Shown here: positions 1 to 9,621 of the stretch, in pieces
Layout of the letters: each line of letters begins with the position of its first letter
How positions within the stretch are numbered: the stretch's first letter is position 1
NCBI GenBank assembly: GCA_035546775.1
Contig: DASZWD010000011.1
Location: forward strand, 1 to 57,345
Direction: 5' to 3'
DNA: 57,345 nucleotides
Source: Acidimicrobiales bacterium
GTDB lineage: Bacteria > Actinomycetota > Acidimicrobiia > Acidimicrobiales > JACCXE01
Notes under the pieces: model-generated
Seen by the model: the letters and a program-made list of their open reading frames with translations, nothing else
Databases searched by the model: none
Told to the model about the DNA's origin: nothing
Translations under genes and position numbers: made by a program

Positions 1-399
1 CGGGTCGTCGAAGCGATGGTTGTGATCGGTGACGTAGACGTTCGGAGCCATCGTGATGTCGTCGCCGACGTCGATGCCGACGCGTGACACGAAGAACGAC
101 CCGCGCCCGATCGAGCAGCGATCGCCGAAGCGCAGCGCCCAGTCCTTGCCGTCCAGCTTCGGTCCGAGGTCCTCGCCGTAGAGGCCCGCCGACATGGTCA
201 CGTGCGGCCCGATGAGCGTGTCGGTGCCGATACGGATGAAGCGCTCGCCGAAGATGGCGCCGGGCGGGAACACGAGCGCGCTGCCGTCGCCGAAAGCGGC
301 GAATTTCTTGGCGGTGCGGTCGTTCGGGCCCACCGTGCCGGCGCGTTCAGCCCAGCGCGCCAGGCGATACAGCGCGTCGGCGAGGCCGGGCTTACGCAG
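1..399 (-). CDS. Hexapeptide-repeat (LbH) acyltransferase, partial
   Basis: This is the N-terminal part of a left-handed beta-helix acyltransferase; the window edge removes its C-terminus. Hexapeptide rungs are visible (IRIGTDTLIGPHV, FGDRCSIGRGS, VGIDVGDDITMAPNV), followed by YVTDHNH, a histidine-containing loop typical of O-acetyltransferases of this fold. The start is uncertain. The frame is open from about 453 but has no ATG, GTG or TTG until a GTG at 331-333, which would drop a plausible coding stretch (ADALYRLARWAERAGT). A CTG at 397-399 would include it and overlap the upstream gene's stop by 8 bases. The acyl acceptor cannot be told from sequence. It is probably co-transcribed with the gene ending at 392. 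Confidence 0.7.
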   Translation of the reverse strand, partial: MRKPGLADALYRLARWAERAGTVGPNDRTAKKFAAFGDGSALVFPPGAIFGERFIRIGTDTLIGPHVTMSAGLYGEDLGPKLDGKDWALRFGDRCSIGRGSFFVSRVGIDVGDDITMAPNVYVTDHNHRFDDP

Positions 400-1129
400 T
401 GGCGTCGTTGGCGGCGTTGGCCAGCGCCACGAATTCGTCGAGCTCGTCGCTCGTCAGCACGCTCAGCGCCTTGGCGAACGCGGCGTTGGTCTCGTCTTCG
501 GCCGCGTTCCAGTCGGCCGCGATCTCGGCCGAGCTTTCGGTCGGGTCGCCCCAGCCGAACATGGGGACCATGTGCGGCTGGCGGTGGCGCAGTGCGTCCT
601 CGGGGGCGATGCCCTGTCCCAGGATCGCTTGGGCGTGGATGGCGAAGCGCAGCTCGCGCAGCGAGTTCATGTGGAACACGGCCGCCGCCTTGGCGGTGTC
701 GGGCGGTGTCATACGGCGCCATCCCTCGAAGATCGGGGCGTTGAACCCATCGGCGTTGGCCGACACCTTGTGGGCCAGCTCGGCGAGGCGGGCGCAGTCG
801 ACGTCGTCGGGCAGGTGCTCTTCGCCCCAGCGCGCCGCGGTCTGCATGAACTCGAGGGCGGCCTGGGCGCGGGGCATCACGTCGGCGCCACCCTCCCAGT
901 TCGTCTTGACGTTGTCGGGGTGGAAGAACACGAACGCTTCGGTGACGACTTCGGAGTCGACGTCACCCAGCACGCCGCCGCGCCCTGCCGCGTAGAACGA
1001 CGCGCCAGGGAACCCGATCGAGGCGCCGTACATGTAGGTGGCGGCGTCGAGCATGAACCGGCTGGTGAGGTCGCGCACGGCGTCGGCGGAGGCGACGGCC
1101 GCTTCTTCGGGAGTCATAAAACCGACCAT
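392..1129 (-). CDS. SCO6745-family (SalK-like) protein
   Basis: This actinobacterial family has no firmly established biochemical activity. The encoded protein of about 245 residues has the family's typical sequence: an N-terminal MYGASIGFPGASFYAAGR segment, then VVTEAFVFFHP, a tryptophan/proline-rich middle, and an alanine-rich helical C-terminus. I chose the ATG giving MVGFMTPEE because a longer reading would run into the divergently transcribed gene starting at 1149; a further in-frame ATG (MTPEE) at 1117 is also possible. It is soluble, with no signal peptide or membrane segment. The neighbouring acyltransferase overlaps its stop, suggesting one transcript. Family assignment is from recall of conserved segments, not from a search. 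Confidence 0.65.
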   Translation of the reverse strand: MVGFMTPEEAAVASADAVRDLTSRFMLDAATYMYGASIGFPGASFYAAGRGGVLGDVDSEVVTEAFVFFHPDNVKTNWEGGADVMPRAQAALEFMQTAARWGEEHLPDDVDCARLAELAHKVSANADGFNAPIFEGWRRMTPPDTAKAAAVFHMNSLRELRFAIHAQAILGQGIAPEDALRHRQPHMVPMFGWGDPTESSAEIAADWNAAEDETNAAFAKALSVLTSDELDEFVALANAANDATA

Positions 1130-1148
1130 AGCGATTAGCTTGCGACGC

Positions 1149-1451
1149 ATGATCGTTGTCTCCGGTGTCCTCAAGATGAATCCCGACAAGCACGACGAGT
1201 TCGCCGAGGCGGCGCTCAAGATGGCGGCGGCGTCCAACGCCGAGGAGGGCGTGGTGGCCTACGGGTTCTACGCCGATCCGGGCGAGCGCGGCACGTTCCG
1301 GGTCTTCGAGGAGTACGTCGACGCCGACGCCCTCACGAGCCACTTCACCTCGCCCCACATGGCCGAGTTCATGGGTGCGCTCGGTGGCTGCGGTATCACC
1401 GAGTCGTCGATTCACAAGTACGACGTGATCGAGAAGTCCAACCTGATGTAA
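1149..1451 (+). CDS. Antibiotic-biosynthesis-monooxygenase (ABM/YgiN) fold protein
   Basis: A 100-residue protein of the dimeric alpha/beta-barrel ABM superfamily, whose members include quinol monooxygenases and many uncharacterised small oxygenases. The typical pattern is present: MIVVSGVLKMNPDKHDEF (first strand and helix), a middle EEGVVAYGFYADP, then FRVFEEYVDADALTSHFTSPHMAEF, matching the family's E-x-(W/Y)-x-s-x-x-x-l-x-x-H-x-x-s-x-H block. It is divergent from the SCO6745-family gene, with only about 20 bases between starts. A GC-rich hairpin 15 bases downstream probably terminates it. The substrate is unknown. Confidence 0.75.
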   Translation: MIVVSGVLKMNPDKHDEFAEAALKMAAASNAEEGVVAYGFYADPGERGTFRVFEEYVDADALTSHFTSPHMAEFMGALGGCGITESSIHKYDVIEKSNLM

Positions 1452-1465
1452 CGCCGCGCCCGTTA

Positions 1466-1487
1466 GGGCCGCGTTAGTTCGCGGCCC
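1466..1487 (+). terminator. GC-rich hairpin downstream of the ABM gene
   Basis: Perfect 8-bp inverted repeat GGGCCGCG / CGCGGCCC (1466-1473 and 1480-1487) with the loop TTAGTT, starting 15 bases after the ABM stop codon. Only a short T run (GCGTTTGG) follows, so it is a terminator-like structure rather than a classical intrinsic terminator. It separates the ABM gene from the kdp operon. Confidence 0.5.
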
Positions 1488-1550
1488 GCGGGCGTTTGGA
1501 TCGCGTTAGGCCGCTGGTCCGGTCCCCCACGGTGGGCGTACATCGGAGAT

Positions 1551-2306
1551 GTGCGTACTTCGGACTCGATCCTCGGCGTGGCCGCCGGCGCGCTGGCGAC
1601 CTTCGTCCTGAGCGTCGCGCTCGTCGGCCTGCGGGGCGAGCTGGCGCCCGAGATCATCGTGTTGCTGCTGGCGCTCATGGTCGTCGTCGTCGGCCGCATG
1701 ACCGACCGGGTCGCCTCCACGCTGTCGGCGTTCGTGGCCGCCACGTCGTTCGACTTCTTCTTCACCAAGCCGTACCTCACGCTGCGCATCGCCAACGCCA
1801 AAGACATCGAGGCGACGATCGTGCTGCTGGCCGTCGCCGCGGTCGCCGGCGGAACGACGGCGCGCACCCGGCGCGAGAAGCGCATCGCGCTGAGCCACGA
1901 CATGGACGTCGACGCCATCCGGCGTGTGCTCGACGTCGCCGGTGAGCGTTCCGTCGAAGACGTCGAGCTGGCCGTGCGCGCCGAGTTGCTCAAGCTCCTC
2001 GACCTGTCGGACTGCTCGTTCACCACGGCGCCCGTCGCCGTTCCCGAACTCGGTGCCACCGGGGGGCTGCCGCACACCTCACGGCTGGTCCACCGCCGCG
2101 AGGGTTTCCAGCTGCCCCAATCCGGCGTCGCCATCCCCGTCACCGCCGCGGGCGAGCGCGTGGGCGCGCTCGTCTGCACCCCGATCCCGGACGTCGGCGT
2201 CGATCTCCCGCGCCGACGCACCGCCGTGGCGCTGGCTCACATCCTCGGCCTGGCCATCGTGGCCGGCGCCGGTTCCTCCCCATCAAGAAAGGCATCCAAT
2301 GGCTGA
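1551..2306 (+). CDS. Stand-alone DUF4118 (KdpD-type membrane sensor region) protein
   Basis: A 251-residue membrane protein matching the central transmembrane part of KdpD (DUF4118) without the KdpD N-terminal ATPase/USP part and without a kinase. About four hydrophobic segments lie between residues 8 and 105. The KdpD-like motif FDFFFTKPYLTLRI follows the second hairpin and is followed by a basic TARTRREKR stretch. The C-terminal half (about 115-245) looks like a GAF-like soluble domain. The start is GTG. Its 3' end overlaps the following 42-aa peptide gene by 8 bases, so it is the first gene of the kdp operon. It may sense membrane or ionic state or modulate KdpD; this is inference. An orphan copy in front of kdpFABC is unusual. 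Confidence 0.7.
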   Translation: MRTSDSILGVAAGALATFVLSVALVGLRGELAPEIIVLLLALMVVVVGRMTDRVASTLSAFVAATSFDFFFTKPYLTLRIANAKDIEATIVLLAVAAVAGGTTARTRREKRIALSHDMDVDAIRRVLDVAGERSVEDVELAVRAELLKLLDLSDCSFTTAPVAVPELGATGGLPHTSRLVHRREGFQLPQSGVAIPVTAAGERVGALVCTPIPDVGVDLPRRRTAVALAHILGLAIVAGAGSSPSRKASNG

Positions 2307-2427
2307 CGTCGTGTTCATCCTGGTCACGGCCGTCTTCTTCGGACTTTGCGTTGCGTATGTCCGAGGGCTCGACCGGCTCGTACGCACGAGCGAAGAGGGC
2401 GAAGCAGCGATGGAGGCGACCCAGTGA
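2299..2427 (+). CDS. 42-aa membrane peptide upstream of kdpF
   Basis: A short membrane peptide beginning MADVVFILVTAVFFGLCV, with one transmembrane helix followed by a charged tail (RGLDRLVRTSEEGEAA). It overlaps the DUF4118 gene by 8 bases upstream, and its TGA overlaps the kdpF GTG (GTGA) downstream. A homologous peptide with the same GTGA overlap precedes the second kdpF at 20358-20516; both share the pattern FF-x-LCV-x-YV. That independent recurrence is good evidence that it is a real gene. Its role is unknown; by size and position it may be an accessory to the Kdp complex or a translational-coupling leader. Confidence 0.75.
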   Translation: MADVVFILVTAVFFGLCVAYVRGLDRLVRTSEEGEAAMEATQ

Positions 2428-2531
2428 TCGCCGTCCAGTCGCTCACCGTCGACAACATCATCGGCCTCGTCATCGCGCTGGTGCTGGTCGTGTACCTAAT
2501 CGTCGCGCTGATCATCCCGGAGAAGTTCTGA
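2424..2531 (+). CDS. kdpF: K+-transporting ATPase subunit KdpF
   Basis: A 35-residue single-span membrane peptide ending [12 protein letters not shown]; the (V/I)-x-P-E-K-F end is the hallmark of KdpF, the small stabilising subunit of the Kdp P-type ATPase. It starts with GTG inside the GTGA overlap with the 42-aa peptide, and its stop lies 1 base before the kdpA ATG. It is too short for routine gene finders, but the position and C-terminal signature are decisive. Confidence 0.9.
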   Translation: MIAVQSLTVDNIIGLVIALVLVVYLIVALIIPEKF

Positions 2532-2532
2532 C

Positions 2533-4251
2533 ATGTCCGGGGCAAGTTGGCTGCAATTCATCGTCTTCATCGCGGTGCTCGTCGCCACCGCGGTGCCGCT
2601 CGGCCTCTACATGGCCAAGGTCTACGGCGACGACGAGAAGGCGCCGCTCGACCGCGTCTTCCATCCGATCGAGAAGGTCATCTACCGCGTGTGCCGCGTC
2701 GACGAGACGCGTGAGCAGCGCTGGACCGTCTACACCTACTCCTTCCTGGCCTTCAGCGTGTTCTCGTGGGCGATCGTCTACGCCCTGGAGCGACTCCAGG
2801 GGCACCTGCCGCTGAACCCCGTCGGCATTCCGGGCGTGGTGCCGCACCTGGCGTTCAACACCGCCGTCAGCTTCATGACCAACACGAACTGGCAGAGCTA
2901 CGCCGGTGAGGCGACGATGAGCCACCTCACCCAGATGGTCGGCCTGTCGGTGCAGAACTTCGTGTCGGCGGCCGCGGGCATGGCCACGCTCGCCGCGCTC
3001 ATCCGCGGCCTGTCACGCCGGCGGGCGAGCACGATCGGCAACTTCTGGGTCGACCTCGTGCGCTCGACGGTGCGGATCCTCATTCCGCTGTCGTTCGTAG
3101 TGGCCGTCTTCTTCGTGAGCCAGGGCGTCATCCAGAACTTCCACGGCTTCACCACTGCCCACACCGTCCAGGGCGCGCACCAGCAGTTGATCCCCGGCGG
3201 CCCCGCCGCGAGCCAGGTGGCGATCAAGCAGCTCGGCACCAACGGCGGCGGCTTCTTCAACATGAACTCGGCGCACCCGTTCGAGAACTCGACGCCGCTC
3301 AACAACTTCGTCGAGATGTGGGCCATCCTCGTGATCCCCTTCGCCTACGCCTTCACCTTCGGCAAGATGGTGAAGGACAAGCGCCAGGGCATCGCGGTGT
3401 TCGCCATCATGTTCGTCGTCTGGTTCGTGATGGCTGTCGGTGCCCAGGTGTTCGAGGGCAACGGCAACCCGAACATCGACAAGGCGGGCGCGACACAAGC
3501 GGTCACCGCGCTGCAAGCCGGCGGCAACATGGAGGGCAAAGAAATCCGCTTCGGCCCGGCAGCCTCAGGGCTGTGGGCGGCGTCGACCACCGGGACGTCC
3601 AACGGGTCGGTCAACTCGATGCACGACTCGTTCACGCCCCTGGGCGGCGCCGTGCCGTTGAGCCACATGATGCTGGGCGAGATCAGCCCCGGCGGCGTCG
3701 GCGTCGGCCTGTCGGGCCTGCTGATCATGGCGATCCTGTCGGTGTTCATCGCCGGGCTCATGGTCGGGCGAACACCGGAATACCTCGGCAAGAAGATCCA
3801 GGCCGCGGAGATGAAGATCGTGGCGCTGTACATCCTCGCCATGCCCGCCGCCGTGCTTATCGGCGCCGGCGCGTCGATGTACATCAAGGACGTCCTGCAC
3901 ACCACGATCTGGAACTCGGGCGCCCACGGCCTGAGCGAGATTCTCTACGCCTTCACCTCGGCGGGCAACAACAACGGCTCGGCCTTCGCCGGCATCACCG
4001 CGGCGACACCGTGGATGGACACCGCCCTCGGCCTCGCCATGCTCGTCGGCCGCTTCCTCCTCGCCCTACCCGTGCTCGCGCTGGCAGGAGCGCTCGCCCG
4101 CAAGCGGGTGATGCCTGCGACCGAAGGCACCTTCCCGACGCACACCCCGTTGTTCGTCGGCCTTGTCATCGGTGTGGTCGTCATCGTCGGCGGCCTCACC
4201 TTCTTCCCGGCTCTGGCGCTCGGCCCCATCGTCGAGCACCTGCATCTTTAG
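2533..4251 (+). CDS. kdpA: K+-transporting ATPase subunit A (set 1)
   Basis: The 572-residue channel-like subunit of the Kdp high-affinity K+ pump, of usual family length and with about ten hydrophobic helices. Selectivity-filter-like segments are visible: [11 protein letters not shown] near residue 120, [17 protein letters not shown] near 237, [14 protein letters not shown] near 360, and [16 protein letters not shown] near 479. It takes K+ from outside and passes it to KdpB. It follows kdpF by 1 base and precedes kdpB by 9 bases. The paralogous kdpA at 18516-20237 is clearly similar but divergent, so the two sets are not a recent duplication. Confidence 0.97.
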   Translation: MSGASWLQFIVFIAVLVATAVPLGLYMAKVYGDDEKAPLDRVFHPIEKVIYRVCRVDETREQRWTVYTYSFLAFSVFSWAIVYALERLQGHLPLNPVGIPGVVPHLAFNTAVSFMTNTNWQSYAGEATMSHLTQMVGLSVQNFVSAAAGMATLAALIRGLSRRRASTIGNFWVDLVRSTVRILIPLSFVVAVFFVSQGVIQNFHGFTTAHTVQGAHQQLIPGGPAASQVAIKQLGTNGGGFFNMNSAHPFENSTPLNNFVEMWAILVIPFAYAFTFGKMVKDKRQGIAVFAIMFVVWFVMAVGAQVFEGNGNPNIDKAGATQAVTALQAGGNMEGKEIRFGPAASGLWAASTTGTSNGSVNSMHDSFTPLGGAVPLSHMMLGEISPGGVGVGLSGLLIMAILSVFIAGLMVGRTPEYLGKKIQAAEMKIVALYILAMPAAVLIGAGASMYIKDVLHTTIWNSGAHGLSEILYAFTSAGNNNGSAFAGITAATPWMDTALGLAMLVGRFLLALPVLALAGALARKRVMPATEGTFPTHTPLFVGLVIGVVVIVGGLTFFPALALGPIVEHLHL

Positions 4252-4260
4252 GAGATCGCG

Positions 4261-6336
4261 TTGGCAACCCTTACCCCTGTTGCTCCCGAGCAACCCGAAG
4301 CGCGCAAGCGTGAGGCGCGACCGCTCTTCGAGCCGGCCATCGTGCGTCAGGCAACCGTCGACAGCTTCAAGAAGCTCGACCCGCGCGTGCAGGCCCGCAA
4401 CCCCGTCATGTTCGTGGTGCTCGTCGGCAGCGTGCTCACGACGCTCGTCTTCTTCCGTGACTATCAGACCGCCGGTGGCAAGCAGAATCTCTTCACCGGG
4501 CTCGTCACCTTGTGGCTGTGGTTCACGGTCCTCTTCGCCAACTTCGCCGAAGCCATGGCCGAAGGCCGCGGCAAGGCGCAGGCGGCGACGCTGCGCAAGA
4601 CGCGCTCCGAAACCATGGCGAATGTGCGCCGCGACGGCCAGATCGTCGAGGTGCCGTCGTCGCAGCTGACCGTCGACGACATCTGCGTCGTGAGCGCGGG
4701 CGAGATCATCCCGTCCGACGGCGAGATCATCGAAGGCATCGCGTCGGTCGACGAGTCGGCTATCACCGGCGAGTCGGCGCCCGTCATTCGCGAAGCCGGC
4801 GGCGACCGCTCTGCGGTCACCGGCGGTACCCGCGTGCTGTCGGACCAGATCGTCGTGCGCATCACCGCCCGCGCCGGTGAGACGTTCCTCGATCGCATGA
4901 TCTCGCTGGTCGAAGGCGCCAACCGCCAGAAGACACCGAACGAGATCGCGCTCAACACCCTGCTGGCGGTGCTCACCGTCATCTTCTTGTTGGCCACCGT
5001 CACCCTGCAACCGTTCGCCCACTACTCGGGCGCGGATCAGAAGGTGGTGGTGCTGGTCGCGCTGTTGGTGTGCCTCATCCCCACCACCATCGGGGCGCTC
5101 CTCAGCGCGATCGGCATCGCCGGCATGGACCGGCTGGTGCAGCACAACGTGCTTGCTATGTCGGGCCGCGCCGTGGAAGCCGCCGGTGACTGCTCGACGC
5201 TCCTGCTCGACAAGACCGGCACCATCACGCTCGGCAACCGCCAGGCGTCGGACTTCCTGCCGCTTACCGGCGTGACCGAGGAACGGCTGGCCTCGGCGGC
5301 GCAACTGGCGAGCCTGGCCGACGAAACCCCCGAAGGGCGCTCGATCGTCGTCCTCGCCAAGGACAAGTTCAACCTGCGTGAGCGGGCCGTCCACGATGCC
5401 GAGCTGATCCCCTTCACTGCACAAACCCGCATGTCAGGCCTCGACCTGCCTGACGGCACCTCGGTGCGCAAGGGCGCGGCTGAGTCGGTCAAGCGCTACA
5501 TCGTCGAGCAGAAGGGCAAGATCCCGGAGGGTCTCGACTCGATCGTCGAAGGCGTCGCCACCGCCGGCGGCACGCCGCTCGTCGTCACCGAGGGCAAGGA
5601 AATCCTCGGCGTCATCCACCTCAAGGACATCGTCAAAGAGGGCATCAGCCAGCGCTTTGACCAGCTGCGCTCCATGGGCATCCGCACGGTGATGATCACC
5701 GGCGACAACCCGCTCACGGCGCGGGCCATCGCGTCCGAAGCCGGCGTCGACGACTTCCTCGCCGAAGCCACCCCCGAAGACAAGATGGACCTGATCAAGC
5801 GCGAGCAGGCCGGCGGCCGCCTCGTCGCCATGACCGGTGACGGCACCAACGACGCGCCCGCGCTCGCGCAGGCCGACGTTGGCGTGGCGATGAACACCGG
5901 CACGCAGGCCGCCAAAGAGGCCGGCAACATGGTCGACCTCGACTCGAACCCGACGAAGCTGATCGAGGTCGTCGAGATCGGCAAGCAGCTGCTCATCACC
6001 CGCGGCGCGCTTACGACGTTCTCGATTGCGAACGACGTCGCCAAGTACTTCGCCATCATCCCGGCGATGTTCTCCGGCGTCATCCCCGTGCTCAACCGGT
6101 TGAACGTCATGCACCTGCAGACGCCGCGCTCGGCGATCCTGTCGGCGGTCATCTTCAACGCCATCATCATCATCTTGTTGATCCCGCTGTCGCTGCGGGG
6201 CGTGAAGTTCCGCGCCGAGAGCGCCGTGGCCATGCTGCGACGCAACCTCATGATCTACGGCCTCGGCGGGATCGTCGCCCCGTTCATCGGCATCAAGCTC
6301 GTCGACATGCTCATCACCGCCCTAGGAGTGAAGTAG
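4261..6336 (+). CDS. kdpB: K+-transporting ATPase subunit B, P-type ATPase (set 1)
   Basis: The 691-residue catalytic P-type ATPase subunit. The phosphorylation motif DKTGTIT is at Asp317, the actuator motif TGES at 169-172, the nucleotide-domain KGAAES near residue 403, and the hinge motif [17 protein letters not shown] near 525. It starts with TTG. It overlaps neither neighbour: 9 bases lie between it and kdpA, and kdpC starts immediately after its stop. It hydrolyses ATP to drive K+ transfer from KdpA across the membrane. The serine of TGES, inhibited by phosphorylation in E. coli KdpB, is present. Confidence 0.97.
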   Translation: MATLTPVAPEQPEARKREARPLFEPAIVRQATVDSFKKLDPRVQARNPVMFVVLVGSVLTTLVFFRDYQTAGGKQNLFTGLVTLWLWFTVLFANFAEAMAEGRGKAQAATLRKTRSETMANVRRDGQIVEVPSSQLTVDDICVVSAGEIIPSDGEIIEGIASVDESAITGESAPVIREAGGDRSAVTGGTRVLSDQIVVRITARAGETFLDRMISLVEGANRQKTPNEIALNTLLAVLTVIFLLATVTLQPFAHYSGADQKVVVLVALLVCLIPTTIGALLSAIGIAGMDRLVQHNVLAMSGRAVEAAGDCSTLLLDKTGTITLGNRQASDFLPLTGVTEERLASAAQLASLADETPEGRSIVVLAKDKFNLRERAVHDAELIPFTAQTRMSGLDLPDGTSVRKGAAESVKRYIVEQKGKIPEGLDSIVEGVATAGGTPLVVTEGKEILGVIHLKDIVKEGISQRFDQLRSMGIRTVMITGDNPLTARAIASEAGVDDFLAEATPEDKMDLIKREQAGGRLVAMTGDGTNDAPALAQADVGVAMNTGTQAAKEAGNMVDLDSNPTKLIEVVEIGKQLLITRGALTTFSIANDVAKYFAIIPAMFSGVIPVLNRLNVMHLQTPRSAILSAVIFNAIIIILLIPLSLRGVKFRAESAVAMLRRNLMIYGLGGIVAPFIGIKLVDMLITALGVK

Positions 6337-7098
6337 ATGCGTCGCCAACTCTTGCCCGCGCTGGGAATGCTGATCGTGTTCACGATCATCACCGGCGGGC
6401 TCTATCCCCTGCTCGTCACCGGCGTCGCCCAGGCGGCGTTCAAGGACAAGGCCAACGGCTCGCTCGTGAAGGTCAACGGCCACGTCGTCGGTTCGAAATG
6501 GATCGGCCAGCCCTTCAGCGCACCGAAGTACTTCCACCCGCGGCCGGCGGCCGACGGCTACGTGCCCGGCGCCCAAGGCGGCGGCACAGCTTCGTACGGT
6601 TCGAACTTCGGGCCACTCGAGCCGCGCCTGGTCGGGTTCGTGCCGGGCGTGAACACGGTGACGCTGACGGGCAAGCCTTCGAAGACGAATCCGTTCGCGA
6701 CCGCCGACGATCCCTTCTGCGTTCCGACCGACACCGACGGCAACGCGATCTTCGCACCCTCCGGTGGCGAGAAGTACGCCAAGAACAAGGACGGGAGCTA
6801 CGTCTGCAGCACGGACACGATTCCCGAACGGGTTACCGCGTACCGCGCCGAGAACAACCTCGATGCCAGCGTCGACGTGCCGGTCGACGCCGTCACTGCG
6901 AGCGGTTCGGGCCTCGACCCGGAGATCTCGGTGGCCAACGCACGCTTGCAGGCGCCGCGGGTTGCAACCGAGCGCGGTATGGCCGTCGCGGATGTGCTCA
7001 AGCTCGTCAAGAAGTACACCCAGGGCCGCGGCCTTGGTTTCCTCGGTGAGCGCGGCGTCAACGTCCTGCAGCTAAACATCGCCCTCGACAAGGCGTAG
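6337..7098 (+). CDS. kdpC: K+-transporting ATPase subunit C (set 1)
   Basis: A 253-residue single-span subunit. An N-terminal membrane helix (about 7-29) is followed by the periplasmic-type domain with [22 protein letters not shown] and the C-terminal [19 protein letters not shown]-x-LQAPRVA block, both diagnostic of KdpC. It is longer than the E. coli protein (190) because of an insertion around residues 95-160 that includes [19 protein letters not shown]. The same type of insertion is in the second KdpC and is common in actinobacteria. Its start codon directly follows the kdpB stop. It probably acts as an assembly or affinity factor for the pump. Confidence 0.95.
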   Translation: MRRQLLPALGMLIVFTIITGGLYPLLVTGVAQAAFKDKANGSLVKVNGHVVGSKWIGQPFSAPKYFHPRPAADGYVPGAQGGGTASYGSNFGPLEPRLVGFVPGVNTVTLTGKPSKTNPFATADDPFCVPTDTDGNAIFAPSGGEKYAKNKDGSYVCSTDTIPERVTAYRAENNLDASVDVPVDAVTASGSGLDPEISVANARLQAPRVATERGMAVADVLKLVKKYTQGRGLGFLGERGVNVLQLNIALDKA

Positions 7099-7107
7099 CC
7101 AACGGAC

Positions 7108-9621
7108 ATGCCCCGCGGCGAACTGCGCATCTACATCGGCGCCGCCCCGGGAGTCGGCAAGACCTTCGCCATGCTCCACGAAGGCCGACGCCGGCGAGAT
7201 CGAGGCACCGACGTGGTCGTCGGCTTCGTGGAGACGCACGGGCGTCCCGCGACCGCGGCCGCCGTCGGTGACCTCGAAGTCGTCCCGCGGCGGGTCGTGC
7301 CCTACCGAGGCGTCGAGTTCGAGGAGATGGACACCGACGCCGTGCTCGCCCGGGCGCCGCAGGTCGCGCTCGTCGACGAGCTGGCGCACACCGACGTGCC
7401 CGGCAGTCGCCACGAGAAGCGGTGGCAGGACATCGAGGAACTACTGGCGGCTGGCATCACCGTCATCTCGACGGTCAACATCCAGCACCTCGAATCGCTC
7501 AACGACGTCATCGAGCGCATCACCGGCGTGGTCCAGCGCGAGCGGGTCCCGGATGCGGTGGTGCGGGCGGCCGATCAAATCGAACTCGTCGACATGACGC
7601 CCGAGGCGCTGCGGCGCCGCATGGCCCACGGCAACATCTACAAGGCCGAGAAGGTCGACGCTGCGCTGGGCCATTACTTCCGCGTCGGCAACCTGGCGGC
7701 GCTGCGCGAGCTGGCGCTGCTCTGGGTCGCCGACCGGGTCGAGGAAGGTATCGACGAATACCGCGAGCGGCACGGCATCAACGAAGTGTGGGAGACGCGG
7801 GAACGCGTCGTGGTCGCGCTCACCGGCGCGCCCGGCGGCGAGCAACTCCTCCGCCGCGGCGCCCGTATGGCGGGCCGTGCGCGCGGCGAGCTGATCGGCG
7901 TGCACGTGCGGACCGCCGACGGTCGCGAAGCACCGGACGAGGAGCTGCTCGACCGCCACCGCGCCCTGCTCGAGCAAATGGGTGGGCGCTACGCCGAGGT
8001 GACCGGCGACGATGCCGCGGACGCGCTGGTCCACTTCGCCAAGGGCGAGAACGCCACCCAGCTCGTGCTGGGCGCGTCGAACCGGTCACGCCTGCGCGAG
8101 TTCGCGCAGGGGTCGGTCATCAATCGCGTGATCCGCCAGTCCGCTCCCATCGACGTCCACGTGATCTCCTCGGGTCTGTCGCCCACCACGCCCGTGCGCC
8201 CGCGTCGACGCGGCCGGCGGGCGCCCGCCCCCCGGCCGCCGCGGGCCCGGGCGGCGGCGTGGCTCGCGGCCTTTGTCGGCATCCCCGCGATCGTGGTCGC
8301 CTTCGCGCCGTTCAAGAGTGCGATCGGCGTGCCGGGCCTCCTTCTCGGCCTCCTGCTCGCCCCGGTTTCCGTGGCGGTGCTCGGCGGTCTCGGACCGGCG
8401 CTCACCGCGTCGGCGGTCGCCTTCGTCTTCGCCGACTGGCTCTACATCGAGCCGACGCGCAGCCTTCGCTTCGCTCACGCCGGCGATGCCTTCGCCTTGG
8501 TGGTGTTCATGGTGGTGTCCGCGCTCGTCAGCGGGCTCGTCGACCGCTTGGCGCGCCACAGCGCGCAACTGGCGCGCAGCCAGGCCGAAACCGAGGCGCT
8601 GGCGCAGCTCGCCTCCGGGACGGCCCTGCTCGACAGCGCGGCGCTCACGCATCTCGTCGACGAGCTGCATCAGGCGCTCGGCTTCGACGGCGTCTCGGTT
8701 CTCGCGCCGACGCCCGACGGCTGGCGCGTCGACGCCTTCGCCGGCGAGCCGATCCCGACGACGCCTGACGGTGCGTCGTACTCGGCTGAGCTCGGCAACG
8801 GCGCGTTGCTCGTGGTGCGCGGCGCCTCGATGGCCGCGGCGGACCGCCGACTCCTCTCCGCGTTCGTCTCCCAGCTGCGCGTCGCCCAGGACTCCATGCG
8901 GTTGCAGGCCGCCGCGCTCGAGTCGAAGGGTTTGGCGGAGGGGAATCGGATCCGTGAGGCGATCCTCGCCGCGGTCTCCCACGACCTGCGCGGCCCGCTC
9001 GCCGGTATCAAGGCAGCGGCCACGAGCCTGTTGAGCCGCGACGTCGTGTGGCCGGCCGAGCAGGTGCGGGCGTTCTGCGAAACGATCGACCAGGAGTCGG
9101 AGCGACTGAACTCGGTCGTCACCAACCTGCTCGACATGGGTCGGCTCCAGGCGCAGATGGTCGGCCTGCGCATCGAGCCGACGTCGGTGGAAGAAGTCAT
9201 CTGGGCCGCCCTGGCCACATTGTCGGCTGACGTGTCCCGCGTCGAAGTAGTGGTCCCCGAAGACCTTCCACCCGTCTACGCCGATGCCGCCCTGCTCGAG
9301 CGCGCCGTGGCGAACGTGGCGCTGAACGCCATCAACTGGGCGCCCCAGGGCACGCCCGTGCGCGTCGAGGCGGGTGTGGCCGGGGGGCGAGTGGTGATCC
9401 GGGTCGTCGACCGCGGTGCAGGGATTCCCCGCGATCAACGGGCGGCCGTGTTTCAGCCGTTCCAGCGGCTGGGCGACGGTGGCAACGCCTTCATCTCCGG
9501 GATCGGATTGGGACTCGCCGTCACGAAGGGGTTCGTGGAAGCGATGGACGGCGACATCGCGATCGACGACACGCCCGGAGGAGGAACGACGATGTCGATC
9601 TCGCTGGGGCTGGCGGCATGA
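7108..9621 (+). CDS. kdpD: Sensor histidine kinase KdpD (set 1)
   Basis: An 837-residue K+-sensing histidine kinase. Order: KdpD N-terminal domain with Walker A GAAPGVGKT (about 11-19) and Walker B-like VDELAHTDVPGSRH; USP-like domain (about 230-350); four membrane segments of DUF4118 (about 385-485); GAF-like region; kinase core with the phospho-acceptor in AAVSHDLRGPL (His625), N-box NVALNAINWAP and G-boxes DRGAGIP and GLGLAV. In the phospho-acceptor box the usual LRTPL is LRGPL. Its stop overlaps the kdpE start (ATGA). It should phosphorylate KdpE and control kdpFABC. Firmicute KdpD binds c-di-AMP in the USP domain; I see no clear version of that motif here. Confidence 0.95.
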   Translation: MPRGELRIYIGAAPGVGKTFAMLHEGRRRRDRGTDVVVGFVETHGRPATAAAVGDLEVVPRRVVPYRGVEFEEMDTDAVLARAPQVALVDELAHTDVPGSRHEKRWQDIEELLAAGITVISTVNIQHLESLNDVIERITGVVQRERVPDAVVRAADQIELVDMTPEALRRRMAHGNIYKAEKVDAALGHYFRVGNLAALRELALLWVADRVEEGIDEYRERHGINEVWETRERVVVALTGAPGGEQLLRRGARMAGRARGELIGVHVRTADGREAPDEELLDRHRALLEQMGGRYAEVTGDDAADALVHFAKGENATQLVLGASNRSRLREFAQGSVINRVIRQSAPIDVHVISSGLSPTTPVRPRRRGRRAPAPRPPRARAAAWLAAFVGIPAIVVAFAPFKSAIGVPGLLLGLLLAPVSVAVLGGLGPALTASAVAFVFADWLYIEPTRSLRFAHAGDAFALVVFMVVSALVSGLVDRLARHSAQLARSQAETEALAQLASGTALLDSAALTHLVDELHQALGFDGVSVLAPTPDGWRVDAFAGEPIPTTPDGASYSAELGNGALLVVRGASMAAADRRLLSAFVSQLRVAQDSMRLQAAALESKGLAEGNRIREAILAAVSHDLRGPLAGIKAAATSLLSRDVVWPAEQVRAFCETIDQESERLNSVVTNLLDMGRLQAQMVGLRIEPTSVEEVIWAALATLSADVSRVEVVVPEDLPPVYADAALLERAVANVALNAINWAPQGTPVRVEAGVAGGRVVIRVVDRGAGIPRDQRAAVFQPFQRLGDGGNAFISGIGLGLAVTKGFVEAMDGDIAIDDTPGGGTTMSISLGLAA

